Shown here piece after piece: positions 46,980 through 57,598 of a stretch of DNA of 64,000 nt. The notes below the pieces were generated by a model. It did no database searches. It was not told where the DNA came from and worked only from the letters and a program-made list of their open reading frames with translations. The stretch comes from Diphasiastrum complanatum (Eukaryota; Streptophyta; Lycopodiopsida; Lycopodiales; Lycopodiaceae), in contig CM055110.1 in NCBI GenBank assembly GCA_029204225.1, forward strand, positions 18,469,501-18,533,500, written 5' to 3'. A program made the translations under genes and the position numbers. The number at the start of each line of letters is the position of its first letter. The first letter of the stretch is position 1.

Positions 46980-47248
46980 GTATCAAGATGGAGCCATCTA
47001 GGCTCAATCAAATGGATCAAGCAAGACAAGTTGTCTTTGGCAACATTATTTATGCACTTAATATTTTAATTGATGTATCTTCAAGTGCACAAAATGCCTT
47101 GGAATCCATGGCTTGGCATGATGTTTAGTTTTGAAGTGTGCTACATGTATGTAGACACATTTATGGAACATCTTGTAAGGGATCCTCTAAGAGGTGGTGA
47201 AAGATCCTTCATGGACATCATTCTCTATTGGAGTCTCAAAAGTTCCTA

Positions 47249-47824
47249 ATGTAGTTTAGGTCAAGTCAAGAGAGTTGGTCATGTCTATTTGGTGGTCATC
47301 CTTACTTTATAGGACCTACACCTTAGTTTAAGGTGAAAATTTGACCAACTAGCTACCTACCAAGCATAACTCTAGGAAATAGACTAGGGTTTCATTTTAG
47401 GTCAAGGAGAGTGAGTTAACTTCCTTATTACATGCTGGAAATCCACCTAACTTCAAGAAGGAAGTCGAATTTGCTATGTATTCCCTCTCTCCATAGTGAG
47501 AAGATAGAAAATTTTTGGAGCTCATTGGCAATCTCAAGCTAGTTCACTATGTACATTGAGTTTTTGTGATCCAAATGAAATGAAATCAATTTCTACTTGT
47601 TTCTCAGGTTGAAGGCCGTACTACAGCCTGTATTACACACGTGTGGGCTCGGATTTCAATGTTTATCAATGCTTTTGATTGTTAATGCTTGTTGTTTGTC
47701 AAATTGCCAATCTAGATCAACTTTTTTGTGTCTAATTTTTTGATAGATTGTTAAGCAAGCATCCAATCACTCTTGTGGATCTTTTGTAGATCCATTTATG
47801 GTCCTAAAGTACAGTACTTTGACA
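47249..47824 (+). mobile_element. Element D 3' LTR, 5'-truncated
   Basis: Compared with the 701-bp LTR of D-prime it lacks the first roughly 140 bp. The internal sequence joins at CCTAATGTAG, sharing CCT with the expected internal sequence. CACACGTGTG at 47636-47645. Confidence 0.85.
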
Positions 47825-47829
47825 TCTCT

Positions 47830-49035
47830 TGATCCAAAGCACTTCCTTTGTTGTTGTAGTGAGCGCCTTGTACTCAGCTTCACATGATGAGAGTGATACA
47901 GTATCTTGCTTTTTGGAAAGCTGATATCAAGTTTCCGCCAAGATATATGACATAAGCACTTGTAGATTTTCGATCTGCTCTATCACTTGCAAATTCCGAA
48001 TCAGAATAACCAATAATAGAAAGATCTTCACTTTTATACAATAAACCAAAATCAAAAGTTGAAGATATATATCTAAGCACTCTCTTGGTCATTTTCCAAT
48101 GATAAGCTGAAGGATTTTGCATAGCCTGGCTCAACTTATGAACACTAAAGCTTATGTCAGGTCTAGTTATTGTGAGCCAAATTAAGGAGCCTATAAGACT
48201 TCTAAAAAGTGTGATGTCCTCAAAGGATCTTTCATCACCTTTGTAAGATCCTGTACATTTTGCTCCATAGGTGTTTCTATACTCTTACAATTCAACATAT
48301 TGAACTTATTTAACATTGAAAGAGCATACTTAGGTTGACATACAAAAGCTTTATCTTTAAGAAAGTCAATCTCTAATCCTAGAATATAGTGAATTTTTCC
48401 AAGATCTTGCATCTTAAACTCTTTTCCAAGTGCACTTTATCAAAAAACTTGACATATAAGGAAGGATCATAGTTACTAAGATTAAATCCTAGTGACTCAA
48501 GAAAGGTGTTAAGTCGAGAATACCATGACCTTGGAGCTTGCTTTAATCCATATAAACTTTTGAAGAGCAAGCAAACTTTTTCTTCATCATGGATGAATCC
48601 AATAGGTTGATCCATGTAGATCTCTTCTTCTAGATAGCCATTTAGAAATGCATTAGAAACATCTAGTTGAAGAATTTGCCAATTGAAAAAACAAGAAAGA
48701 GAAATTATGATTCTAATTGACACCGTCTTTGCAACTGGGACAAAGGTCTCCTCATAATCAAGTCCATATACTTGAGCAAAGCCTTTAGCACAAAGCCTAG
48801 CCTTGTACTTGTTGATTGTGCCATCTTGATTATACTTTACTCGAAAAACCCATTTGCAACCAATGGTATGCTTGTTGGATGGAAGATCCACAAGCTCCCA
48901 TGTATTATTGGCCATCAAAGCATCATATTCCTCCTTCATGGCAAGGTACCATTCCTTTGAGTTGATAGCATCATATACATCCTTCGGCTCCTCATGAGAA
49001 ATAAAATAGGCACAATTAGTGGAGTTGATTTCCAC
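47830..49035 (-). pseudogene. Copia C RT and RNase H N-terminal half
   Basis: RT at 49035-48379: NSKEWYLAMKEEYDALMANN, GCKWVFRVKYNQDGTINKYK, YEETFVPVAKTVSIRIIISL, LQLDVSNAFLNGYLEEEIYM, LFKSLYGLKQAPRSWYSRL, NYDPSLYVKFF. The text then jumps to the sequence just before MQDLGKIHYILGLEIDFLKD (48412), so the YVDD catalytic block is missing. RNase H at 48134-47880: KRVLRYISSTFDFGL, GYSDSEFASDRADRKSTSAY with catalytic Asp residues. Further frame changes are present. The gene resumes at 43484 beyond element D. Confidence 0.9.
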
Positions 49036-49110
49036 TTGCTTTTCTCTATCTTCATAGGTAGGCCTTCTAGGCTCGGATCTTTCTCTTTAAGATCTCCTTG
49101 GTGAAAAAAT

Positions 49111-50390
49111 TCAAGGTGACTCCTCAAATTTCGGCCCCATCTCTCCATGATGGTCTTCAAGGGTGATAACATCTCTACTCTCAATTGTAGTTGAGGTAGA
49201 GGGAATATAGATTCTGTAAAATTTCTTGTTGGATGCATATCCAACCATGATCCCTTTAACAGAATTAGAATCATCTCTTTTCCTTGTTTCCAAGGGCATA
49301 TTAACAAAGCAAGTACAACCAAAAACTCTAAGGTGATCTACCTTAGGTTTCTTCTGAAACAAGACTTCAAAAGGTGTTTTTTCAGCAAGAGCATTGTGAG
49401 GTAATCTATTGCACAAATAGTTTGCACAATTTATAGCTTCACCCCAACATTCAATAGGCAAAGAAGCTGCTACTCAAATTCCTTTAGCACATTCACATAA
49501 AGATCTGTTTTCCCTCTCAGCTACTCCATTTTGGGATGGAGAATATGCACAAGAAAATTCTCTCTTTGTTCCTTCACCTTCACAATGATTATGAAACTTG
49601 TTGGAGATATATTCACCTCCTCCATCACATCTTAAAGCTTTACCTTTGCAAGAAAACTGTTTTTCTACATAAGCTTTGAAGATAAGGAAGTGAGAAAAAA
49701 CCATAGCCTTTGAAGAAAGTAGATACAACCAAGTGTATCTAGTAAAGTCATCAATAAAGATGACAAAACATGTTGCACCACCACTACTTTTAGAAGAGGA
49801 AAAATGTACATCTGAATGTATGAGTTCCAATGGATAAGTAGTCTTTATAAAAGACTTCTGATATGGCTTCTTGTGTGACTTTGCAATGGCACAAGCCTCA
49901 CGAGGCTTGAAATCTTTATAAAGAGATTTTGGAAGACCAATAGCCTTCTCCTTCTTAACCATAGAAGACATAGATGTAAAGTTAGGATGTCCCAACCTTC
50001 TATGCCACAGCTCATCCTTAGATAACAAAGCAACTTCACAAAGGTTTGCATTCTCATAAGAATTTAACTTAAAAATTTCACCACATCTTGATCCATCAGC
50101 AAGGATCTCATCTTGATAAAACAAGTATTGGAGTTGAACTTTACATCACATCCATTATCAAGCAACTTTCCCACACTAATTAAGTTCTTTGTAAGTTTTG
50201 GAATGAAAAGAACATCAGAAAGTGCAAGAACTTTTGAAGAAGCAAGTTTCAATGGAATGTTGCCAATTCCTTCTATTGGACACTCATGATCATTAGCAGT
50301 ATAAATAGATCTCTTTAGTTTTTTGTAAGGTAAGATTGAGTCAAATGACTCCTGTGAGCAACACATGTGTGAAGAAGCTCCACTGTCTAT
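49111..50390 (-). pseudogene. Copia C protease and integrase
   Basis: Protease from 50390: IDSGASSHMCCSQ with active-site DSG, preceded by TAA (50391-50393) where the family has Trp. TANDHECPIEGIGNIPL, LFIPKLTKNLISVGKLL. GAG-pre-integrase (about 50000): LWHRRLGHPNFTSMSSM, with REACAIAKSHKKP in which one zinc Cys is Arg. Integrase core 49840-49480: LIHSDVHFSSSKSSGG, RCDGGGEYISNKFHNH, SQNGVAERENRS, giving D, D and E. After a stop, WGEAINCANYLCNRLPHNAL and VDHLRVFGCTCFVNM (49461-49111). Confidence 0.9.
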
Positions 50391-50393
50391 TTA

Positions 50394-51110
50394 CCAAGCT
50401 TCATCTTTTTTGAAAGGTGATGATGAAAAACTGGACACCATAAGTGATCCTTCTCCATCACTTGCAACAGAATCTTCTTCAATCTCTTTGGAGAGATTAG
50501 CTTGCTTGAGTTGGTTTTTCTTCTTAAAGCAATTAGAGGCATAGTGCCCCTTTTTGCCACAAAAGAAGCACTTCACTTTCTTCTGCTTGGTTTTTGAGAT
50601 GAGTTGTTTCATCCTCTTCACCATCTTGATCTCGATCTTTGGCTTTGTCTTTGTTGTATGCTTGAGAGAATTGGTTCTTATTCCTTCCTTTCTGCTTGCC
50701 TTTGACAAAGAGGGCTTTGTCACTTCCACCATGTTCAAGTTTGTTCATCCTGGAGAGTTTATAACTTTGTCTAGATTCTTCAGAAATAAGAATTCCTTGG
50801 AGAGTTTCTAGATTAGGTAACTCCTCCTTAATAGCAAAAGACTGAACAAGATTATCATAGTCATCTCTCAAGCCATTAAGTATGACTTGAACTAGCTCAA
50901 CTTGGCTAATGGTAACACCAACACAAGAAAGCTCTCTATGTAAATCTTTAAATCTCAAAACATAGTTAGATGCATTCTTTTCACTTCTTTGGAAACTTTG
51001 AAAAATCTGATTCCTAAGAGTGAGTATTCTAGAAGTATTCTTTGCTTCATAGATGGTCTTTAGTGCATCCCAAGCTTCTTTGGCTGTAGTGCAAGGTCCT
51101 ATCTCTCTCA
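50394..51110 (-). pseudogene. Copia C Gag lacking its N-terminus
   Basis: Minus-strand INMLREIGPCTTAKEAWDAL, YEAKNTSRILTLRNQIFQSF, VQSFAIKEELPNLETL and then, in another frame, the knuckle CFFCGKKGHYASNC and the acidic linker SKEIEEDSVASDGEG. Compared with A and D the first 70-80 residues (the LxLxLNxTNY opening) are gone. At 51111 the sequence changes to LTR sequence. Confidence 0.88.
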
Positions 51111-51563
51111 ACATATTTATGGAGTTTGAGGTAGCTCGAGGTAGAACCACATCCATCCATTCCAAAATGACATCTAAAGTGACTTCTAGAGTCTATGTGA
51201 CATTTGTCACTTGTCATGCATGAAATTCTACCAACTTTTTACAAGTGTACTAGTTCTAACTAGAAATGTCCAAATCATCATGCATGTGTCCATTACACTT
51301 TGTGCATGCCTTGCATGTCACTATGGATCACTTACAATTAATGCATGTGAATTGCCACGAGTTTCTACAAGCATAATCATGCTAATTCTATGTCTACAAA
51401 CTATATGCAAGTTGCATTTATCAAACTAGATAATACATAACCATGTAGCTCGAGTTCTATGTAAGCCAAACTTGGCATTTTGCATTAATAAGTTACATAC
51501 TTGCATGGTACAACATTTGTAGCAAGCCAAGAAATCAATATGAATTGTTTTTCAATTTTAACA
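51111..51563 (-). mobile_element. Copia C 5' LTR remnant
   Basis: 453 bp corresponding to 42726-43178 of the left LTR with about eight substitutions. The part nearest the primer site is deleted. The join shares ACATATTTAT between gag and LTR. It ends TTTTAACA before the target duplication GTCAC. Confidence 0.9.
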
Positions 51564-52710
51564 GTCACTTGGTGCGGTTGCCAGCTGCAGCTTCTGCACC
51601 AACTTAGCATTAATAAAACTATGCGTAGAACCATCATAAAAAAGAATACTCACAGGTTGGCTGCCTATGAACCCACTCATATGAATGAGGTCATGAGGTC
51701 CAAACACCGCAGTATTAAAACAACAATTCATACAAACTGATTCATCTTTTAAAGATATATCATTACAAGAAATAGAAGAATTATCTGGTGCCCTAAAGGA
51801 GCGGCCACCCTTCTTCCGTCTCTTCGGGCAGTTCTTGGAAAAGGTGCCCCTTCTCCAAGCAGGAGAAACACAACTCGTCGCTTTTGGCCTTGTCGAAGTC
51901 CGCTCTCTCCAACAAGGGCACTTCTTTTTCTTCCCCGAAGGAGAAGCTTCGCCGACCATGCGTTCCTTGCCCTTTTTGAAAGAAGGGCCGAGAGAGGATT
52001 TGTCTTTGGCTTCGGGGCTTTGGTTGCTCTTTGCGGATAACCATGTGCGTATCGTCGAAAATCCGAACGAAACGCACAGCATCCTCTAGGGATTGTGGCT
52101 GATTATGGCGTACCTCCAACTGATATTCCTTGGGCAAGCCCAAGATGAAATGAAGCTTAAGGAGTACCCCGTCTATGGGGTTAAAAAACTGCGAAGCAGC
52201 CTCTTGGAAGTCTTGTAAGTAGACGTCCAAGGGCTTCGTCCCCATTTGCAATGCAACAAATAGACGATAATATTCAAAATCGTCTAGGACAGGCATAAAG
52301 GCAGCCTTAAAGGCCTGGAAGTCATCCCAAGTGGTTGGGACTGTAGCTCGATCTTTAAGGTCCTGCCACCAAGAATATGCCTTACCGCGTAAAACCATGA
52401 TGGCCGTTGAAATACATGAGCTATCTGGTAGATTGTGCAAGGAGAAATGTGACATCCATCGATCTAACCAGGCTAACACCACATCTTGGTGTCTATCCTT
52501 CTTCTCTTCGGTAAAAATTTCCAAAGTAAACATCGGGTTTAGGAGAGCTTGTCGAGACTAAGACATAGCTCGAATCTCGGCCTCCACCCGTTCATGCTTT
52601 GAATGCATGTCCACGATTTGTTGTTGTAACAAATTAATGGCATGCGTTATGTTCTTCATATAAGTCCCGACGGGACTTGGGGCTCTAGACTCATCCATAG
52701 GGGTGTCCAT
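51564..52710 (-). pseudogene. Gypsy Gag and protease N-terminal half
   Basis: ATG at 52710 (MDTPMDESRAPSPVG...), with a coiled stretch INLLQQQIVDMHSKHERVEA, an in-frame TAG at 52558-52560, then capsid: WLDRWMSHFSLHNL, GKAYSWWQDLKDRATVPTTW, LGLPKEYQLEVRHNQPQSLE. Zinc knuckle CFSCLEKGH is followed by a one-base insertion, so its last Cys is in another frame (51558-52082 frame, FSKNCPKRRKK). Protease: GFIGSQPVSILFYDGSTHSF. The usual L-x-D-S-G reads L-F-Y-D-G, so the catalytic Asp seems replaced by Tyr or displaced. The frame runs into copia C at 51563. Confidence 0.87.
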
Positions 52711-53348
52711 GGAGAAAGGAGTAACTGACAAAAACTAGAGGGAAAACGGAGAGCTATGGTATAAAAACCGCAAAAAAGGAAAAGCTAGCACACAGGGCCT
52801 CAAGAAATATCCAACATGAGAACTAGTAACTTGAGAGCAAAAGAACTCAACTACAACTTGGGAGAATGAGAGAAAGGAAGTGAACGTACCTCCTTTACCC
52901 CCTCCCCAAGGCTCCTCTCCATCTCATGCAAAAAGGACAAGTAGGGTCCAAGAAAGGCCCCATTTGTCCCTTCTAGACCTTTCTAGCCATGTGGGGCCAA
53001 TAAGGGATGTCACATGGCTCATAGACCCCAAAGACTTATAAAATTCAATTTTGACCTTTCTCTCCTCTCCAACTCCAACGTACAACAGCTCTCTCCATTC
53101 CCTTGGAGATCTGTAGGTACAAGAGAAGGAGGAAGGAGATAGTACGGCCTAGCAAGGACAGGCCTCCAAGATTGAATTACTCTCTTTTGAGATTCTTATA
53201 TTTTTTTATATTAGAGTTCAAAATTCTTTTATTATAAGAGACTTACAAGCCAAACTTTAAATCTTCTAAAGCTACAACCTGAGTACCTGAGGGAGATAAG
53301 AAGCTGTGGGAGACGCGCTGACAGGGCCGTGGGGAGGCGCGCCACTCC
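52711..53348 (-). other. Gypsy leader, left part
   Basis: Untranslated region between the gypsy gag start and the insertion of copia sequence. It includes a G+C-rich patch with GGCGCGCC (53333-53340). The junction at 53349 cuts into a D-prime LTR without a full LTR end, so a deletion has occurred here. Confidence 0.6.
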
Positions 53349-53935
53349 CTCACTATGGAGAGAGGGAATACATAGCAAATTCGACTTCCTTCTTGAAGTT
53401 AGGTGGATTTCCAGCATGTAATAAGGAAGTTAACTCACTCTCCTTGACCTAAAATGAAACCCTAGTCTATTTCCTAGAGTTATGCTTGGTAGGTAGCTAG
53501 TTGGTCAAATTTTCACCTTAAACTTAGGTGTAGGTCCTATAAAGTAGGGATGACCACCAAATAGACATGACCAACTCTCTTGACTTGACCTAACCTAAAT
53601 TAGGATGGGTTTCCCATGTGGCATCATGGCCTCACATGTGTGAAACCCACTTGTGTACACAATTTATACTATTCTACATGGTCTTTGATCAAGCTAGATT
53701 TGCCAATTTTTGGCAATTCTTCACACTCCTCCTCAAATTTAGCTTGATCTATTTACAACTCTCTTGATAGATCAATGAAAACTTTTAGAAGTGTCTAAAA
53801 AATCCAGCTACAAAGAAGGAACTTTTGAGACTCCAATAGAGAATGATGTCCATGAAGGATCTTTCACCATCTCTTAGAGGATCCCTTATAAGATGTTCCA
53901 TAAATGTGTCTATAAACATGTAGCACACTTCAAAA

Positions 53936-56116
53936 CTAAACATCATGCCAAGCCATGGATTCCAAGGCATTTTGTGCACTTGAAGATACATCAATTAAAA
54001 TATTAAGTGCATAAATAATGTTGCCAAAGATAACTTGTCTTGCTTGGTCCATATGATTGAGCCTAGATGGCTCCATCTTGATACTCAAGGTTCTTCTTGG
54101 AGTCCTTGGGTCTTGAGCTTGCTCCTCCACTTGACTTGACTCCAAAACATCAATGAATTGAATAATGTGTTGATCCAAAGGTGCTTCTTCAAGTTTACAA
54201 ATCTTCCACTCTTGAAAGATCACATTTCCACCATTGACAAATTCTTTGGTTTGAAACAAGTAGATTGTACAATCTCTACTTGAAGAGCAAAACACTACCA
54301 TTATTCCTATCATTGAAATAGGATAATCTTTGGTCCTTACATTGGAATGATCATGCTCAAAGCATGTGGACCCAAATATTTCCAATACAAATGATGTTTC
54401 ATCTTTTATGACACTATTCAAACTATTACAAAAATAGTTATCCAATGAAATTGCTTTATCAACAACAAATGTAGATTTCAAAGCATCCCATTTCATTGTC
54501 TTGTCATACAAAGTAATAAACACCATGAATCTTAAAGGTAAGAAACAAGTCACCTCATGTCTACTAATACTTTTCAAAAAGTATTCAAAGATAGTAGACT
54601 CTCCAATGCTCACCACCCTTGCAAGATGCACACTTGAATGGACAATTTGCATGCAATTTGATGACTCGGACATTGTCATTGAGGACTCCCTTGGAACTCT
54701 CATGCTTTGAGGCTGATCCTCAAAATCTTCCTCCTTTTGATGCCCCTCCTCAATGCAAGCAAGATCACACTTTGCCAAGATCTCCTCTTGAGTGATCTCC
54801 TCCTTTGCCAAGCTCATTCTTTTAAAAGCAACACTAGCTTCCAACTTAAACAATCTTCCATGTTTAAATCCCTTTGCAATGCAAATATCATTCTTCAAGA
54901 TGAAGCAAACACCATGCTTAAAGTGGACATCCAAACCACTTTCTAAGAGTAGACCAACACTAAGCATATTCTTGGTGATTGATGGTACATAAAGGACATT
55001 TTCTAGATCCATGCATTTTGAGGATTCTAGACACAAAGAGATGGTGCCAACACCATCTATCCTACACTCTTCATCATTTGCAGTAAAGACAAACTTTTTA
55101 GCATCATTGAAAGAGTGTAAGGTTGAGAAAAAGTCCTTTTCACAAGACATGTGGGAGCTAGCCCCACTGTCGATCCACCAATTGTCTCTTGAATTGCTAT
55201 TGCTTGTTGGTGAGGATGTAGATGCCATCAAGAATACATCTACTTCATCCTCCTCCTCCTCCTTTGCAAGGTTTCCTTGTTTGTCCTCCTCCACTTGTGC
55301 TCTTAGCCTCTTGTAGCATTCAGATGCATAATGCCCCTTCTTTCCACAAAGGAAACATTTTTGCTTTGACTTGTCCTTTGAACTTGATGCATCATCCTCT
55401 TCTTTGGCTTCCTTTGGATGCTTCTTCTTTCCATTGGTCTTCTTTTTGCCCTTGAATGAGAAATTGGCTTTCTCATCACCATCCTGCAAAGACAAGGAAC
55501 TCATCCTAGATTTTGCATGGAGCATCCTACACTCTTCAGCCACTAATACACTGTGAAGTTTTTCTATAGTTGGCAAAGTGTCTTGGATGGCAAAACTTTG
55601 GACCAAATTTGCAAAGTCATCTCCTAGACCATTAAGGACAATTTGTACAAGCTCTCCATCATGGATCTTCTCTCCAATGGAAGCCAACTCCCTATTTAGA
55701 GACTTGATTCTGAGTACATAATCCTGTGCACTCTCCTCACTTCTCCTCATGCTTTGCAAAATTTGATTTCTAAGCATAAGAACTCTAGAAGTGTTGCTAG
55801 AATCATAGATTGATTTTAAAGACTCCCAATCCTCTTTAGCATTAGTACAAGCTGATACTTCTCTCAACAAATCATTGCTCACATTCATCTTCACACAATG
55901 AAGTGCAAGCCTAGATCTCTTCTTGTATCTAGCTAACTCCTGTGCACCTAGAGGTTCATCTTCATCTTCAATCAAGAACTCATAAAGGTTTTGGAGCACT
56001 AAGAGTGACTCCATTCTAACCTTCCAAATAGCATAGTTTGTAGAATTCAACCTCTCACTAGCTTCTAGAAGGTATGCTCCAGCAGATCCCATCTTACTAG
56101 TGACTTCTACAAACAA
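53936..56116 (-). CDS. Element D-prime 726-codon Gag-protease frame
   Basis: The longest intact frame in the window, without the stop found in D. Gag: MGSAGAYLLEASERLNSTNY, LHCVKMNVSNDLLREVSACT. CCHC knuckle CFLCGKKGHYASEC. Protease WWIDSGASSHM with DSG, then LENVLYVPSITKNMLSVGLL and GFKHGRLFKLEAS. From about residue 450 the normal zinc domain and integrase core are replaced by sequence without D,D,E (ILAKCDLACIEEGHQKEE, MRVPRESSMTMSESSNCMQI), followed by weak echoes of the post-core and linker regions (TRRTLSIKMEPSRLNHMD). It could make Gag and protease. The C-terminal 270 residues have no assigned function. About 95% identical to D by eye. Confidence 0.75.
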   Translation of the reverse strand: MFVEVTSKMGSAGAYLLEASERLNSTNYAIWKVRMESLLVLQNLYEFLIEDEDEPLGAQELARYKKRSRLALHCVKMNVSNDLLREVSACTNAKEDWESLKSIYDSSNTSRVLMLRNQILQSMRRSEESAQDYVLRIKSLNRELASIGEKIHDGELVQIVLNGLGDDFANLVQSFAIQDTLPTIEKLHSVLVAEECRMLHAKSRMSSLSLQDGDEKANFSFKGKKKTNGKKKHPKEAKEEDDASSSKDKSKQKCFLCGKKGHYASECYKRLRAQVEEDKQGNLAKEEEEDEVDVFLMASTSSPTSNSNSRDNWWIDSGASSHMSCEKDFFSTLHSFNDAKKFVFTANDEECRIDGVGTISLCLESSKCMDLENVLYVPSITKNMLSVGLLLESGLDVHFKHGVCFILKNDICIAKGFKHGRLFKLEASVAFKRMSLAKEEITQEEILAKCDLACIEEGHQKEEDFEDQPQSMRVPRESSMTMSESSNCMQIVHSSVHLARVVSIGESTIFEYFLKSISRHEVTCFLPLRFMVFITLYDKTMKWDALKSTFVVDKAISLDNYFCNSLNSVIKDETSFVLEIFGSTCFEHDHSNVRTKDYPISMIGIMVVFCSSSRDCTIYLFQTKEFVNGGNVIFQEWKICKLEEAPLDQHIIQFIDVLESSQVEEQAQDPRTPRRTLSIKMEPSRLNHMDQARQVIFGNIIYALNILIDVSSSAQNALESMAWHDV

Positions 56117-56119
56117 GAA

Positions 56120-56465
56120 ATAGATTTGATTGACTTGAAACTCACAAAGGTCTCACACTTGCAGTGTTTCACTCAAATTTGATTTCTAATCCAACAAATG
56201 GACTTATAATCACAGTTCTATCACTCCCTCACAAAGTTGGAATGAAGATAAGATGAAGTGAAAACTACTTTCAAACAAATCTTGCCAAGAAATGGATTTG
56301 ATTGTCTCTAGAAACTCACTAAGGCCTCTCTCTTGTAGTTTTTCACTCAAATTAGATTTCTAATCCAACAAATGGACTTATAATCTCAGTTCTAGCACTC
56401 CCTCACAAAGTTGGAATGAAGATAAGATGATGTGAAATCTACTTACAATCAAATCTTGCCAAATT
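56120..56465 (-). repeat. Tandem 174-bp leader duplication in D-prime
   Basis: Same duplicated block as in D (CTTATCTTCATTCCA core on the minus strand), immediately upstream of the start codon. Confidence 0.75.
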
Positions 56466-56884
56466 TGGCTATTTTTGGACAAAAAAATGACTTAATCTCT
56501 TTCTTCCTTCTTGGTGTACTTTCAAGACCTGTTTTTAACCTTAATAGGACTTGAACTCAGCCTAGATTAATTAGATTCCATGAAACAAATTCAAATCTAA
56601 TCAATGGCAAATGATCTTGGTAGATAATCCTAGGATCTCCACCAAAAATTACACAAATAGCTCACAAATTGAATTTTTTTGGATCAAATGAATACCTTGC
56701 ATTAAATGCAGGTTCAGAGGTGCCCACACATGTGGACAGTACGGATTTGGACCCCTACCAAGTTTGGGATCAAATCTCCTCACCAAAATCAAGATTCTAG
56801 CTTGCCCTCTCAATACTAGCTTCTAGCACCAAAACTTGCTAAAAATGGATTTGCATTAGATCAATGGCTTATGCTCTTGTACTT

Positions 56885-56897
56885 GGCTCTGATACCA
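56885..56897 (-). promoter_or_regulatory. D-prime primer binding site
   Basis: Plus-strand GGCTCTGATACCA, minus TGGTATCAGAGCC, directly next to the LTR starting at 56898. Confidence 0.92.
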
Positions 56898-57598
56898 TGT
56901 GAAAGTACTGTACTTTAGGACCATAAATGGATCTACAAAAGATCCACAAGAGTGATTGGATGCTTGCTTAACAATCTATCAAAAAACTAGACACAAAGAA
57001 GTTGATCTAGATTAGCAATTTGACAAACAACAAGCATTAACAATCAAAAGCATTGATAAACATCAAAATCCGAGCCCACACGTGTGTACTATAGGCTGTA
57101 GTACGGCCTTCAACCTGAGAAACAAGTAGAAATTGATTTGGTCTCGTTTGGATCACAAAAACTCAATGTACATAGTGAATTAGCTTGAGATTGCCAATGA
57201 GCTCCAAAAATTTTCTATCTTCTCACTATGGAGAGAGGGAATACATAGCAAATTCGACTTCCTTCTTGAAGTTAGGTGGATTTCCAGCATGTAATAAGGA
57301 AGTTAACTCACTCTCCTTGACCTAAAATGAAACCCTAGTCTATTTCCTAGAGTTATGCTTGGTAGGTAGCTAGTTGGTCAAATTTTCACCTTAAACTTAG
57401 GTGTAGGTCCTATAAAGTAGGGATGACCACCAAATAGACATGACCAACTCTCTTGACTTGACCTAACCTACATTAGGATGGGTTTCCCATGTGGCATCAT
57501 GGCCTCACATGTGTGGGACCCACTTGTGTACACAATTTACACTATTCTACATGGTTTTTGATCAAGCTAGATTTGCCAATTTTTGGCAATTCTTCACA
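56898..57598 (-). mobile_element. D-prime 5' LTR, complete
   Basis: 701 bp with TGTGAAG...TTTCACA on the minus strand. It is the reference for judging the damaged D LTRs. CACACGTGTG at 57077-57086. The outer 5' part carries the short inverted repeat GCCAAAAATTGGC. Confidence 0.92.

Larger units (their letters stand above)
43490..47824 (+). mobile_element. Non-autonomous copia element D, rearranged
   Basis: Inserted in the RNase H gene of copia C in the opposite orientation. 5' LTR begins TGTGAAGAATTGCC at 43490. Its distal half is replaced by an inverted copy of the leader (palindrome entry). Leader about 44172-44975, frame 44976-46979, 3' LTR 47249-47824 lacking its first 140 bp and the polypurine tract. 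The expected target duplication is absent: left flank GTAAC, right flank TCTCT, and the 3' end reads TTTGACA instead of TTTCACA. A better preserved relative is D-prime (53349-57598). Confidence 0.85.
42384..51563 (-). mobile_element. Copia element C with nested copia D
   Basis: 9180 bp inside the gypsy protease gene, flanked by the perfect target duplication GTCAC (42379-42383, 51564-51568). Left (3') LTR 42384-43178 is full length. The right (5') LTR survives only as 51111-51563. Minus-strand order: gag, protease, integrase, RT, RNase H, and copia D sits inside RNase H (43490-47824). The element has lost primer site, leader and Gag N-terminus, and its RT lacks the YVDD segment, so it is dead. 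Confidence 0.9.
53349..57598 (-). mobile_element. Copia element D-prime
   Basis: Minus-strand relative of D. 5' LTR 56898-57598 (701 bp), primer site 56885-56897, leader 56117-56884, frame 53936-56116, polypurine tract (plus CTCCTCCTC at 53726-53734), 3' LTR 53349-53725 truncated by about 324 bp at its outer end. It sits in the RNase H gene of element E. The missing LTR end together with the missing 5' part of E points to one deletion up to 53349. Confidence 0.85.
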
